Below are positions 49,780 to 59,596 of a stretch of 64,000 nucleotides of DNA, piece by piece. Where the stretch lies: the NCBI RefSeq assembly GCF_030409715.1, contig NZ_JAUFQI010000001.1, forward strand, positions 3,212,501-3,276,500, written 5' to 3'. Source of the DNA: Reinekea marina (lineage in GTDB: Bacteria; Pseudomonadota; Gammaproteobacteria; Pseudomonadales; Natronospirillaceae). The first letter of the stretch is position 1; the number at the start of each line of letters is the position of its first letter. A program made the translations under genes and the position numbers. Below the pieces are notes generated by a model, which was given only the letters and a program-made list of their open reading frames with translations, did not search any database and was not told the origin of the DNA.

Positions 49780-52590
49780 ATGATCAAGCCCTTAAATGCG
49801 CTTAAATATTTATACCAACAGCTATCTGTTGCCAAAAAAGTAGCGCTGACAGGTGTCACTTTACTGCTGGTGCTATTGGCATTGAATACTTACTTGATCA
49901 TGCAACGAGCCAGTACCATTATTTATGAACAAATAGAGGCGAATTTAACACGTGCCAGTCAAGTGACTTTGGCCAGTATTGCCAAGTCAGCTGGCAATGA
50001 ACAAGATGTTCTCGATCAATTGAGCCTATGGAATCAAAATATTGAGCTATATCAAAATTACGATATTCATATTCAACTTTTCGATCAAAATAACACTCCC
50101 TTACTCAATTTAAACAAACTAAGTGCCAGCGATACAAACGACCTGTTTGGGAATACACGCCGAATATTAGTTTTTCCGGCTGAATTTTTCGGCAACACAT
50201 ACACACTTAACGTAAGTTACGATGAATCCCATGCTCTAGGGTCTATTCGCGACTTGTCTCAGTATAATTTCGTTATGCTGCTTTCGAGTTCGTTAGTCAT
50301 TATCGGCGTATTACTTGTAATACTGCGCAGCAGTTTGTTGTCTCGGTTCAAGCAACTCAGTGATGCCGCTAAAATTATTGGCCATGGTGATCTATCCCAT
50401 CGAATAGAAGTTTCCGGTCGAGACGAAGTTGCAAATTTAAGCCAAACTCTGAATGAAATGGCAGAAAACTTAGCTAAAGTTACGGCCTCTCGCGATATTT
50501 TAGACCATGAAATAGAACAAAAGAATAACGCCTTACAACAGTTAACCGAGCAGCGCTTCGCATTAGATCGCCAACACACGATGATCGATACTATGGGCAC
50601 ACACGCTCGCCTAGGCGCGTGGGTCGTTGATTTAGAAAAGAACACATTATTTTGGTCATCAATGACTAAGAAAATATATGAAGTCGACGATAGCTATGAA
50701 CCAAATTTCGAAACCGCCTTTAGTTTTTTTAAACCCGGAAAATCAAAGCAAACCATTGTAAGGGCCATTGAACGCGCCACTGAATACGGCACCCCCTTCA
50801 GTGTTGAATGCGAGATCATTACCGCCAAAGAAAACACCTGCTGGATTCACTTCACCGGCCAGGCCGAGTTCAAAAATGGTCACTGCGCGGTCATTATGGG
50901 CTCCATCCAAGACATTCAAGAGCGCAAAGAGTTTGAGCTCGATTTAGTGAAAGCGAAAGAATTAGCCGAGGAAGCCGTTCTGGCGAAAAGTAAATTCTTA
51001 GCCACCATGAGCCATGAAATAAGAACGCCGATGAACGGCATTATTGGCATGATTGAATTAATTGATCAAACCTCTCTTACAGATGAACAGCATCACCGCT
51101 TAAAAGTAGCCCTATCAAGTGCTAACTCACTTCTCACCATCATCAATGACATTTTAGACTTTTCCAAAATAGAAGCCGGTAAATTAATTATAGAAACCAT
51201 TGATTTTAATTTTGTGAATTTATTAAAAGAAACGGTTGAATCTGTCGAAGTGTTAGCCGAAGCCAAAGACGTATCTCTAATTGTAGAGCACAGTTCCTTA
51301 GCACGTGAATTTATGCGCGGCGATCCAACTCGCATTCGGCAAATCATCACTAACTTATTAAGCAACGCTATAAAATTCACACACCAAGGCAGGGTTAAAA
51401 TAAGCTGCGATTTAATGCCCAGTGATCACAACGATGATATATTAACGATTGAAGTAGAAGACACGGGCATTGGCATAGAGGCCGAAAAAATTGATTCGCT
51501 TTTTAAAGCCTTTCAACAAGAAGATGCTTCAACTACGCGCCACTATGGCGGGACAGGCTTAGGCTTATCTATCGTAGGAAGCCTAGTTACTCAAATGAAT
51601 GGCACAGTGCATGTAAAAAGCACGGTAGGGCAAGGCAGTTGTTTCAAAGTAACATTGCCCGTTGGTTTATCTTGGGTAACACCAAGAGCCATCCCAAACA
51701 TCAGTATCGCCTTTAAAAACGCACTCATAATAAGTGACCCCACCCAACACCATACACATCTAAAAGATCAACTGTTAGAGCTTGGCATGTGCATTACCGA
51801 TATACAGCCAAGACTGATCAACAACTATAAACCGGCCGATCAACCTCCACAGTATATTTTTATTGAACTGAATGACCCTCGAAAAACGGCACAGGCATTT
51901 TTGAAGCTGATTAAAAACAACATTCAATTAGAAGAGTCGAAAGTTATTGTGGCCACGTCTAATGCGCTAGTGGGCGATGGACAATTGTTTGGTCACATGG
52001 GCTTTGATGCTTACATATCGCTGCCAATGAACTCTAATGAAATCAAAGACATGCTACTGCTGTTAGCCGATGAAAAAGACTCACCCAAGGGTAAAAAACC
52101 AACGCTCGTTACTCGGCACATGGTGAATGAGATAAAATCGACTTCAAAAGTACTGGCCACTCGTTTTGACTGGCCGAAACATCTCAAAATTTTACTGGCA
52201 GAAGACAACCTTACCAATACCTTAGTAGCCAAAGGTATTTTAAAATCGCTCGGCTTACAATGCGATACCGTTGCTAACGGCCAAGAAGCTGTTGATGCCA
52301 TTACGCAAGCGACCGAAACCCCCTACAGCCTTATTTTTATGGATTGCCAAATGCCCGAACTCGATGGCTTTGCCGCCACATTGGCCATTCGTAAACTTGA
52401 ACAAAAAGACGCCAGCCGAGTACCTACAATCATCATCGCCATGACGGCCAATGCCATGTCGGGTGATCGAGAGATTTGCCTAGCGGTTGGCATGGACGAC
52501 TACTTAGCAAAGCCCATCCATCGCGATTCACTTATGCAAAAACTACAGCAATACTTCCCTTTAATGAAAGATTCTAGCCAATTAGGTTGA
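49780..52590 (+). CDS. Hybrid sensor histidine kinase with two receiver-like domains
   Basis: 936 residues. TM helix ~20-38, periplasmic sensor ~40-160, TM ~166-186, HAMP ~187-240, PAS ~265-375 (coupled to coiled linker), HisKA with [10 protein letters not shown] (H412), HATPase with [17 protein letters not shown] and GGTGLGLSI, then a degenerate receiver-like block (~655-765, no clear phospho-Asp) and a canonical receiver with [10 protein letters not shown] (D855) and a lysine in YLAKPIH. Architecture is BarA-like without an Hpt domain, so a separate phosphotransfer protein is expected. No response regulator adjacent. Confidence 0.9.
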   Translation: MIKPLNALKYLYQQLSVAKKVALTGVTLLLVLLALNTYLIMQRASTIIYEQIEANLTRASQVTLASIAKSAGNEQDVLDQLSLWNQNIELYQNYDIHIQLFDQNNTPLLNLNKLSASDTNDLFGNTRRILVFPAEFFGNTYTLNVSYDESHALGSIRDLSQYNFVMLLSSSLVIIGVLLVILRSSLLSRFKQLSDAAKIIGHGDLSHRIEVSGRDEVANLSQTLNEMAENLAKVTASRDILDHEIEQKNNALQQLTEQRFALDRQHTMIDTMGTHARLGAWVVDLEKNTLFWSSMTKKIYEVDDSYEPNFETAFSFFKPGKSKQTIVRAIERATEYGTPFSVECEIITAKENTCWIHFTGQAEFKNGHCAVIMGSIQDIQERKEFELDLVKAKELAEEAVLAKSKFLATMSHEIRTPMNGIIGMIELIDQTSLTDEQHHRLKVALSSANSLLTIINDILDFSKIEAGKLIIETIDFNFVNLLKETVESVEVLAEAKDVSLIVEHSSLAREFMRGDPTRIRQIITNLLSNAIKFTHQGRVKISCDLMPSDHNDDILTIEVEDTGIGIEAEKIDSLFKAFQQEDASTTRHYGGTGLGLSIVGSLVTQMNGTVHVKSTVGQGSCFKVTLPVGLSWVTPRAIPNISIAFKNALIISDPTQHHTHLKDQLLELGMCITDIQPRLINNYKPADQPPQYIFIELNDPRKTAQAFLKLIKNNIQLEESKVIVATSNALVGDGQLFGHMGFDAYISLPMNSNEIKDMLLLLADEKDSPKGKKPTLVTRHMVNEIKSTSKVLATRFDWPKHLKILLAEDNLTNTLVAKGILKSLGLQCDTVANGQEAVDAITQATETPYSLIFMDCQMPELDGFAATLAIRKLEQKDASRVPTIIIAMTANAMSGDREICLAVGMDDYLAKPIHRDSLMQKLQQYFPLMKDSSQLG

Positions 52591-52701
52591 GTTTTTGTTC
52601 ACGAAGGATGAAATCTGCCTCGAAGCCCTTTAAACTGCATTGATTCTTAAACCCATGCGTTGATCAACATTACATCAACCACAGTTAACGAGGCAATTTC
52701 C

Positions 52702-54357
52702 GTGGCTCAATATGTATTTACTATGAATCGTGTCGGTAAAATCGTTCCACCGAAACGACAAATACTAAAAGACATCTCACTTTCTTTTTTTCCGGGTGCA
52801 AAAATCGGGGTTTTAGGTCTCAATGGTTCCGGTAAGTCTACTTTATTACGCATTATGGCCGGCCTAGACACTGATATTATTGGTGAAGCGCGCCCGCAGC
52901 CAGGCTTAAACATTGGCTACCTACCCCAAGAGCCCGAGCTAGACGATTCTAAAACCGTTCGCGAAGTTGTCGAAGAATCGATGGATCAGGTGAAATATGC
53001 GCAAGCTGAGTTAGACGCCGTCTATGCCGCTTATGCTGAACCCGATGCCGATTTCGACAAGCTCGCCGCTCGCCAGCAAGAATTAGAGAACATCATTAAT
53101 GCATCAGATGGTCACAATGCCGAAACGCGCATGGAAATTGCAGCAGATGCACTACGCCTTCCCGATTGGGATGCCAGCGTTAAAAATTTATCTGGTGGTG
53201 AACGTCGCCGAGTCGCGCTGTGCCGATTACTACTCTCTAACCCTGATATGTTGTTACTGGATGAGCCAACCAACCACTTGGATGCCGAGTCTGTTGCCTG
53301 GCTTGAACGCTTTTTACATGAGTTTACGGGCACCGTGGTGGCCATTACCCATGACCGCTATTTCTTAGACAACGTAGCGGGTTGGATTTTGGAACTCGAC
53401 CGTGGACACGGCATTCCTTTTGAAGGCAACTACAGCCAGTGGCTTGAGAACAAAGAGCAGCGCTTGCAAATGGAGTCTAAGCAACAAGCTTCACATGAGA
53501 AAGCCATTAAGGCCGAGCTTGAGTGGGTACGCCAGGGCAGTAAAGGTCGTCAATCTAAATCAAAAGCACGTTTAAAACAGTTTGAGCAAATGAACTCTCA
53601 AGAGTTTCAAACGCGTAACGAAACCAACGAAATGTATATTCCTCCGGGGCCTCGCTTGGGTGACATCGTGATCGAAGCCGAAGGGATTTCAAAATCTTTT
53701 GATGGTCGTGTTCTGTACGATGACCTCAATTTTGTGATTCCACCTGGTGCTATTGTCGGTATTGTTGGCGGTAACGGCGCGGGTAAATCAACACTATTCA
53801 AGATGATATCTGGCAGCGAGCAGCCCGATAAAGGCACTATTAAGATTGGTGAAACCGTTAAAACCGCCTTTGTTGGCCAAATGCGCGAGCTGAATGGCGA
53901 GAACACCGTTTGGGAAGAAGTGTCAGACGGTTTAGATAACATCACCATTGGTACCTATGAGACTTCCTCTAGAGCCTATCTAGGACGCTTCAACTTTAAA
54001 GGCGGTGACCAGCAAAAATTTGTAAAAAATCTCTCCGGTGGGGAACGAAATCGCCTATTCTTAGCCAAGCTATTAAAAGAAGGCGGGAACGTAATTCTGC
54101 TCGATGAGCCGACCAACGACTTAGACGTTGAAACACTGCGTGCCCTAGAAGAAGCTATTTTAGCCTTCCCCGGTGTCGCTGTAGTGATCTCGCATGACCG
54201 TTGGTTCTTAGATCGAATTGCGACCCATATATTGGCATTCGAAGGTGATTCACAAACCGTATTCTTTGAAGGTAACTTTAGCGAGTACGATGCAGATTAC
54301 CGCAAACGCCATGGCAATGAAGGGCCTAAGCGCATGAAGTATAAGCGAATAAAGTAA
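52702..54357 (+). CDS. ettA: Energy-dependent translational throttle protein EttA (ABC-F)
   Basis: 551 residues from a GTG at 52702, chosen because the protein then begins like E. coli EttA (AQYVFTMNRVGKIVPPKR) and AACGAGG lies upstream; the longer frame from 52660 adds an unlikely leader. Two ABC domains: GLNGSGKST ... LSGGERRRVALCR and GGNGAGKST ... LSGGERNRLFLAK, joined by the EttA linker with its charged QRLQMESKQQ segment. Binds the ribosomal E site and gates elongation with the ATP/ADP ratio. Confidence 0.95.
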   Translation: MAQYVFTMNRVGKIVPPKRQILKDISLSFFPGAKIGVLGLNGSGKSTLLRIMAGLDTDIIGEARPQPGLNIGYLPQEPELDDSKTVREVVEESMDQVKYAQAELDAVYAAYAEPDADFDKLAARQQELENIINASDGHNAETRMEIAADALRLPDWDASVKNLSGGERRRVALCRLLLSNPDMLLLDEPTNHLDAESVAWLERFLHEFTGTVVAITHDRYFLDNVAGWILELDRGHGIPFEGNYSQWLENKEQRLQMESKQQASHEKAIKAELEWVRQGSKGRQSKSKARLKQFEQMNSQEFQTRNETNEMYIPPGPRLGDIVIEAEGISKSFDGRVLYDDLNFVIPPGAIVGIVGGNGAGKSTLFKMISGSEQPDKGTIKIGETVKTAFVGQMRELNGENTVWEEVSDGLDNITIGTYETSSRAYLGRFNFKGGDQQKFVKNLSGGERNRLFLAKLLKEGGNVILLDEPTNDLDVETLRALEEAILAFPGVAVVISHDRWFLDRIATHILAFEGDSQTVFFEGNFSEYDADYRKRHGNEGPKRMKYKRIK

Positions 54358-54397
54358 TCTCATTTTTCGATACCATTCATTGATTGTAGAGAAAGCA

Positions 54398-56347
54398 ATG
54401 CCTGACGCTAAACAACGTAAAATTGTAAACCCATATCAAAAAACGTTATTCGCCTTAATTGGCGTTGGATTTAGCTCAGGCTTTTTATTGCTGGGTGGTT
54501 TTTGGTTCTTTAACACCGACTACGGTATGGCCAGCACCATGTTTGCCGTCATTATGCTGTTTTTAAGCGTTGCACTTATGGCGGTTGCTTTCCGTCTCTT
54601 TGCTTCTTTGTCGCTGAAGTTGGCTCAAAATGATCAAAAACACATTCAAAATGCCATAATTCAGGCAAAAGACATGCTCGATTCCTCTAAACAACTTCGA
54701 GAAGACCACATACTGTTACAATCTCTTTCTCAAAACCTCCCCTACCCCATTTGGCTTAAAGACCGTTTCGGCCGGTACCTTGTAACCAATAAAGCGTTTG
54801 TGAGCCAGTGGTGCAACAATGTAGACCCTATCGGAAAAACCGATGCCGACCTTCTTAACCAATCGCTTGCAAATGCCTTTCAGGCCGCCGATCAACAAGT
54901 ACTCTCAGATCACAAAGCACATATTTTAGAGTTAAAGCTTGAAATAACCGGGCAGCCACCTCGCTGGGTTAAAATTGAACGCTACGCCTTGCTGGGCGAA
55001 GATGGCAATGTTGTTGGCGTATTAGGCTTAGCGGTCGATATTTCTGTTTACAAACTCGACAGTCAATCTCATAGCCAAGGCATTGATGTTCTAACTGGCT
55101 TTGCCAACCAGCAAGCTCTAAAAAGCCAATTTAAAGTCGATAAGTGGGATGATTTAAACCCATTGTGCTTACACGTTGATCTTGATCATTTTAAAGTCAT
55201 CAATGACTCGCTGGGTAAAGACACGGGTGACGTACTGCTTAAAACGGTCGCTAATCGTATAAAAGAATCGAGTCCAAAAGGGGCATTCTTAGCCCGTTTA
55301 GGGGCCGATGAATTTGTTGCTATTTGGCCAGAGCACGATGAAATGACTCAATCTATTGAACGCTTGTTTGAGTTATTAAAGCAGCCAATTAGCCTTCAAG
55401 AAGGCCAGTATAGCTTTACTACCTCGATAGGGGCGGCACAAATGCCCATTCACGGCAGTACACTTGAAGAAATAGAACAGAACGCCAGTATTGCGCTTTT
55501 TAACGCTAAAAAGCTCGGCCGGAATCAGATCCATTGGTACAAAGACAGCTATGAAGGCCAAGCCGAGCGGCGCTTAAATAAAGAGCAGATGTTGCGCCAA
55601 GCCATCGCCGATGAAGCCTTTATTGTTCACGTTCAACCACGTATAGATTGCACCACCAACCAAATAGAAGCATTGGAGTGCTTAGCCCGTATTCAAACCG
55701 ACAACGGCGAGATTCAATACCCAGGCACGTTTATATCGTTAGCAGAAAGCAATGGCTTAATTCGGCATGTTGATTTATACATTCTCGAATATGCCCTATC
55801 GCTGCTGCAAGAATGGATATCGGAAGGCAATGAACCACTGAAGCTGGCGGTAAACCTGAGTTTGCAAACGATCAACTCCACTTTGCTAGACCACCTTTAC
55901 CAATGGCAAGCACGCGAGCCAAGAGTGTTTGAATACATCGAACTTGAATTAACCGAACATCGCCTACCCGAAAACAACAGTGAGTTTTTAAGGCTGTTAC
56001 ATGAAATACGGGAACTGGGCATAACCTTAGTCTTGGATGATTTTGGCACCGGTTACGCCAACTTGTCACGCCTACCCCAGTGGCCATTTCAAATTTTAAA
56101 GCTAGACCGTAGTTTCATTGCAAACATCCGCGAATCTGAGAAGCAGCAGACCGTAGTACGCAGTATTGTCGAAATGTGCAGCAACTTAGATATTAAAGTA
56201 GTGGCCGAGGGCATTGAGACAGAAGAAGAGCTAACACTGATCGATAAGCTTGGATGCCACTCGATTCAAGGCTTTGTCTATGCCAAGCCAAAGCCCATAG
56301 AAGAGGCTGAAGACTGGTTAAAACACAAAAAAATCACAATTCAGTAA
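54398..56347 (+). CDS. Membrane GGDEF/EAL protein with degenerate GGDEF
   Basis: 649 residues from the ATG at 54398 (GAGAAAG upstream). Two membrane helices at ~20-75, a PAS-like domain (~105-225), GGDEF (~230-395) and EAL (~405-645). The GGDEF loop reads RLGADEF, so cyclase activity is doubtful. In the EAL domain the leading motif is ALECLAR (ECL in place of EAL/EVL), while NLSLQT, ELTE, DDFGTGYANLS, KLDRSFI, VVAEGIE and QGFVYAKP remain; phosphodiesterase activity is plausible. Role in c-di-GMP turnover inferred. Confidence 0.88.
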   Translation: MPDAKQRKIVNPYQKTLFALIGVGFSSGFLLLGGFWFFNTDYGMASTMFAVIMLFLSVALMAVAFRLFASLSLKLAQNDQKHIQNAIIQAKDMLDSSKQLREDHILLQSLSQNLPYPIWLKDRFGRYLVTNKAFVSQWCNNVDPIGKTDADLLNQSLANAFQAADQQVLSDHKAHILELKLEITGQPPRWVKIERYALLGEDGNVVGVLGLAVDISVYKLDSQSHSQGIDVLTGFANQQALKSQFKVDKWDDLNPLCLHVDLDHFKVINDSLGKDTGDVLLKTVANRIKESSPKGAFLARLGADEFVAIWPEHDEMTQSIERLFELLKQPISLQEGQYSFTTSIGAAQMPIHGSTLEEIEQNASIALFNAKKLGRNQIHWYKDSYEGQAERRLNKEQMLRQAIADEAFIVHVQPRIDCTTNQIEALECLARIQTDNGEIQYPGTFISLAESNGLIRHVDLYILEYALSLLQEWISEGNEPLKLAVNLSLQTINSTLLDHLYQWQAREPRVFEYIELELTEHRLPENNSEFLRLLHEIRELGITLVLDDFGTGYANLSRLPQWPFQILKLDRSFIANIRESEKQQTVVRSIVEMCSNLDIKVVAEGIETEEELTLIDKLGCHSIQGFVYAKPKPIEEAEDWLKHKKITIQ

Positions 56348-56411
56348 AATAATTTAAATAAGCTCTTGATTTATATAAGTTTTCTACTTAATATGCGCAC
56401 CTCATCGACGT

Positions 56412-56496
<85 letters not shown>

Positions 56497-56617
56497 TCTC
56501 TTACTAGAGTCTTCTAGTATTGCTACACAAAACTCAAGCTTTTCACCTTTATTGCAATTTCCTATTCAGGCTCACTTTAGGAACTTAATGTTCAACCAGC
56601 GATAGCCTTTAAAGCGC

Positions 56618-56658
56618 CCTTAACGCGAGGAATGCTCATATGCAAAGCGTTGTTAGGC
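56618..56658 (-). repeat. attC site 1 (short, distal end of array)
   Basis: Minus-strand R'' GCCTAAC and R' GTTAAGG with CGC/GCG inner boxes, only 41 bp long. The stop codon of the neighbouring gene lies in R''. It is the cassette boundary nearest the tRNA-Leu gene, so the array ends here. Confidence 0.7.
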
Positions 56659-57036
56659 ACCGTCACGTAGCGCAACAATTCTAGGCTCAAGCACACTCCA
56701 ATGCTCTTTAAGGTAATGCTTAATACCAATAGTTTTGGTCCACTTATTTAAAAAGCCAAAAAAGGGCTTCTTACGTCGAATACCGCGGATAATCTCTTCA
56801 ATAAGCCAGCCTTTATCAAAACCGGACCACTCCCCTGCAACACTTAATAAATTTTTAGATACGGCTGGTGCCACCTCATCAAATAATATTAATCTTATTT
56901 CTTCAGGGGAGTAATCTGATTCAACGCACACACGAACAATATTTTCATAATACCGAGTTACATCCGTATCCAAAAACAAATCAGACAGAGCAACCCAAAC
57001 AGGTTTTCTTTTATTAAGATTAATCTGAGACATCAT
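56653..57036 (-). CDS. Cassette protein, DUF7079-like
   Basis: 127 residues from an ATG at 57036 (a TTG precedes it). Soluble. PVWVALSDLFLDTDVTRYYENIVRVCVESDYSPEEIRLILFDEVAPAVSKNLL then AGEWSGFDKGWLIEEI fits what I recall of the DUF7079 family, which is common in integron cassettes. No function is established. The stop TAA is inside attC 1. Confidence 0.65.
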   Translation of the reverse strand: MMSQINLNKRKPVWVALSDLFLDTDVTRYYENIVRVCVESDYSPEEIRLILFDEVAPAVSKNLLSVAGEWSGFDKGWLIEEIIRGIRRKKPFFGFLNKWTKTIGIKHYLKEHWSVLEPRIVALRDGA

Positions 57037-57059
57037 CAAATTATGGCTTCCCGTTGTGC

Positions 57060-57137
57060 CTAGAACCTCGAAAAAAGGCGCTACATAGGTTGGCTAAAAT
57101 AAGTATGCTGGTAGCCCGATACTGTTGAATGTTAGGC
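57060..57137 (-). repeat. attC site 2
   Basis: R'' GCCTAAC (57131-57137) is clear. R' is the non-consensus GTTCTAG (57060-57066). The same variant appears at attC 6. Confidence 0.6.
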
Positions 57138-57803
57138 ATTTTTTAGGGTTTCGATTCGTTGTATTGCTTCTTGTATGTCGCTTATGGAATCAATAATTCC
57201 GTCTACCTCTTTAGGCGTGGAAAAGTTAGTATTACGAACCCAGATAACTTTCATTCCAAGTTCTCTTGCCGGTTGTAGGTCGTTGTCGGGGTTATCCCCG
57301 ATACAAATACAAGAATTAGCTAAGCTCCCTAATTCATTCAAACAAGCTTCAAATATACTAGGTTCAGGCTTCTTAGATCCAAATTCTTCTGATATCTTGA
57401 TAGCCTTAAAGAAATGTCTGATACCCACAAAATCTATCTTAGCATTCTGACATCGTGCTCTGCCATTAGTCACAATACCAAGGGAATATTTCTGAAATAA
57501 ATCATCTAAAGTTTCTTTAGCACCATCAAAAAGCACGGCTTCAAAGCCATACTTATCTTTGAAGTCATTGAATAATTCATCAGCAATCTGTTCGCAACCA
57601 AACAACTCGACACAAGCTAATTGATACGCAGTATGCTTGTTCTCATATCCATTCTTTTGATGATGAAGCACTGACCTGACAAATTCATCCTTTGTTGCTT
57701 TGATAGATTCTTTAAACCTGGGATATTGATTAGTTAAGAAGAGTCGCATTGTCTCTTCTCGATCTATCAGGGTCTCGTCTAGGTCGAATAATAGTGATGA
57801 CAT
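57132..57803 (-). CDS. HAD-superfamily hydrolase (cassette)
   Basis: 223 residues. Motif I FDLDETLID, helical cap ~20-90, motif II IVTNGRA, motif III KKPEPSIFE, motif IV GDNPDNDLQPA: all HAD catalytic residues present, YjjG/phosphoglycolate-phosphatase-like. Substrate unknown. Stop codon in the R'' of attC 2. Its start lies only 12 bp from the end of the next cassette gene, with an attC remnant between them. Confidence 0.88.
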   Translation of the reverse strand: MSSLLFDLDETLIDREETMRLFLTNQYPRFKESIKATKDEFVRSVLHHQKNGYENKHTAYQLACVELFGCEQIADELFNDFKDKYGFEAVLFDGAKETLDDLFQKYSLGIVTNGRARCQNAKIDFVGIRHFFKAIKISEEFGSKKPEPSIFEACLNELGSLANSCICIGDNPDNDLQPARELGMKVIWVRNTNFSTPKEVDGIIDSISDIQEAIQRIETLKNA

Positions 57804-57807
57804 ATTG

Positions 57808-57821
57808 TCGCCCTGTTATAC
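57808..57821 (-). repeat. attC remnant between two fused cassettes
   Basis: Minus strand GTATAAC-AGGGCGAC resembles the R'' half and then the final AGGGCGTTATGC of attC 5, without the intervening ~100 bp. It looks like a collapsed attC that joined two cassettes into a two-gene unit. Confidence 0.45.
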
Positions 57822-58361
57822 GGCGTTTAACACCAAACCTTTTGATCTATAGAAAATGACTAAAGAGAATATAATTTCTGTTAGACCACCTATAAAGGCA
57901 CCGACTATAAAGTTAGCCCCCAATAAAATGCAAAACATGCCGGATAACATTAATACAGCACCTAAAATCCAATAAATTTTTTCACCATATAAAGTGTTAA
58001 AAATTAAATAGCGTACACCAATAGCCATGAGCATAATTGGATAAAACCATTCCATATGAAGCTTTGCAACATAGAAAGCCAAGAATAAACCGACAAACAA
58101 AATAATAGTGCTTTCTAAAGCAAGCTTACCTAGAGGATTATTAGGGTTATGATTCCCTGGACGCTTAAGTACTTTTGATAACAGCATAGCCAACGGATGT
58201 ATAAACATACCACCAATAAAAAGAGTAAGCATGCTCCCTTGATTCGTATGAAGCAATGCAGTTAAGCCTGCCAGACTCCATACAAATCCAGAAGCAAGAA
58301 CACCAGTTCCACCTCCAAAATATGAAAAATTCATGTCCTTTTGTGCTTCTTCAAATTTCAT
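57816..58361 (-). CDS. Cassette membrane protein, DUF7010-like
   Basis: 181 residues, five or six hydrophobic helices. EAQKDMNFSYFGGGTGVLASGFVWSLAG, then GGMFIHPLAMLLSKVLKRPG and NPLGKLALEST, matches my memory of DUF7010 membrane proteins. GGAG-like TACGGAGTACCT precedes the ATG. Function unknown. Probably co-transcribed with the HAD gene 12 bp downstream. Confidence 0.65.
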   Translation of the reverse strand: MKFEEAQKDMNFSYFGGGTGVLASGFVWSLAGLTALLHTNQGSMLTLFIGGMFIHPLAMLLSKVLKRPGNHNPNNPLGKLALESTIILFVGLFLAFYVAKLHMEWFYPIMLMAIGVRYLIFNTLYGEKIYWILGAVLMLSGMFCILLGANFIVGAFIGGLTEIIFSLVIFYRSKGLVLNAV

Positions 58362-58374
58362 AGGTACTCCGTAA

Positions 58375-58469
58375 TGTTGAGCTGCACAGCGTTAAGCGTA
58401 GGGACGAGCCCTAAACCCGCCGCAAAGCGGAATTTTAGGTGGGCTTTTACCTGGCGCGCCTCGTTATAA
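58375..58469 (-). repeat. attC site 4 (degenerate R')
   Basis: R'' TTATAAC with GAGGCGC (58463-58469) is good and the central palindrome CCGCCGCAAAGCGG is typical. The expected R' near 58375 is altered (TTGAGC in place of a TTAACGC-like box on the plus strand). Possibly inactive. Confidence 0.6.
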
Positions 58470-58473
58470 TTTT

Positions 58474-58869
58474 CTAGCATGAGACTCTTTCAACAGCACT
58501 TTCATTTAGCCTCCACGCCGTACACCCAGTCACGTTGTTTATTTGGACTTCCCTCTCATTAAGCAAAATTGGAATAAATGTTTGAACTGAATGGATTTCC
58601 TTTGCAACACATTTCGCACCGACGGCAAATGCAACAATTGCTGAACACCCTAAGTTGCCACAAAATTCAGAGCTAGTTATTGCCACCACTTCGGTATGGC
58701 TATCTGACCACACGATGGCATTATCGAGAGCTGAATTCCCTACAATAAACTCACGAGATTCATTACACAATAAGGAAAAGTCCTCAGTATATTCCTTCGG
58801 ATCGATTTCCTGTGCACAGGACAACGTACTAATTATAATTGTCATTAATAGTGTTAAGTATTTGTACAT
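58474..58869 (-). CDS. Cassette secreted protein of unknown family
   Basis: About 131 residues from the ATG at 58869, preferred because AGGA lies upstream; an earlier ATG at 58884 falls inside the attC. Signal sequence YKYLTLLMTIIISTLSCA, then a mature part with six cysteines (LLCNES, FCGNLGCSAIV, GAKCVAKE, TGCTAW, VSC), suggesting disulphides in the periplasm or outside. No family recognised. Confidence 0.65.
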   Translation of the reverse strand: MYKYLTLLMTIIISTLSCAQEIDPKEYTEDFSLLCNESREFIVGNSALDNAIVWSDSHTEVVAITSSEFCGNLGCSAIVAFAVGAKCVAKEIHSVQTFIPILLNEREVQINNVTGCTAWRLNESAVERVSC

Positions 58870-58880
58870 AATTTTCCTAT

Positions 58881-59006
58881 GCATAACGCCCTGTTAAGGT
58901 GTGAGCAACCCAATACCGAAGCTCCCGCATACCACCCTAAACACTAAAACCAACGCATAGTAAAAATGCCACGCGTTGCGAATCACTCTTAAACAGTTTG
59001 TTATGT
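58881..59006 (-). repeat. attC site 5, long VCR-like
   Basis: 126 bp from R'' (ACATAAC) to R' (GTTATGC). Contains AACAAACTGTTTAAGAG, CAACGCGTGGCATTTT and TTTTAGTGTTTAGG, blocks that resemble Vibrio cholerae repeats. Much longer than its neighbours; probably a cassette of Vibrio-type origin. Confidence 0.85.
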
Positions 59007-59495
59007 TCGTAGCTTTTGTAGTCCTCGAATCGCCCTGTTAGTCGACTCTACCAAGTCTGCCTGTTTCAATTTTTCTCGAATTGCCAATGCTTCTATGAAC
59101 TGTTGCTCTGCCAGTTTATAGTTGCCAACCTCAACGTTCAATTTACCCAAATGCTGCAAGTTAAAACTCAACGAAAGCTCACAAGCAAAGTCTTGGCTTT
59201 TTAAGAATGCTTTTTCAGCGCCAATCATGTCACCTGAATATTGCAGAGCCATACCTGAAATATGTGTTGACCAGAACTTGTACTTAACGCTAGCCGTTGA
59301 AGTATGCACTTTGGAAGCCATCCGATAAGCTAACCTACAAAGCCCAATGATTCGTAAACAATCGGCTATCAAGAGAAGCTGCCATTCTAGCTTCTCTTTT
59401 TTGTTTGAAAGCTTGAATAAGAGGGCTTTATACAGCTTTACAACAAGTTTCCGAAAAACGCCAAAAGTTACCCTGTCCCTTTGATATTCCACCAT
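59001..59495 (-). CDS. Cassette TPR-like protein
   Basis: 164 residues. Basic N-terminus; two TPR-like helix pairs at ~75-160 (YSGDMIGAEKAFLKSQDFACEL and GNYKLAEQQFIEALAIREKL). No signal peptide is obvious. Stop in R'' of attC 5. Possible adaptor protein; partner unknown. Confidence 0.65.
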   Translation of the reverse strand: MVEYQRDRVTFGVFRKLVVKLYKALLFKLSNKKEKLEWQLLLIADCLRIIGLCRLAYRMASKVHTSTASVKYKFWSTHISGMALQYSGDMIGAEKAFLKSQDFACELSLSFNLQHLGKLNVEVGNYKLAEQQFIEALAIREKLKQADLVESTNRAIRGLQKLRT

Positions 59496-59501
59496 GTCCT
59501 C

Positions 59502-59596
59502 CTAGAACAAAACGTCGTTGAACACCGGCAAAAAATGAACGCCAGTGAGTTTTTTGTCCAAAGCCCGGTACGGGCGGGTGCTTCACTTTGTTATAG
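59502..59596 (-). repeat. attC site 6
   Basis: R'' CTATAAC (59590-59596); R' GTTCTAG variant (59502-59508); central CCGCCCGTACCGGGC stem. Confidence 0.65.
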
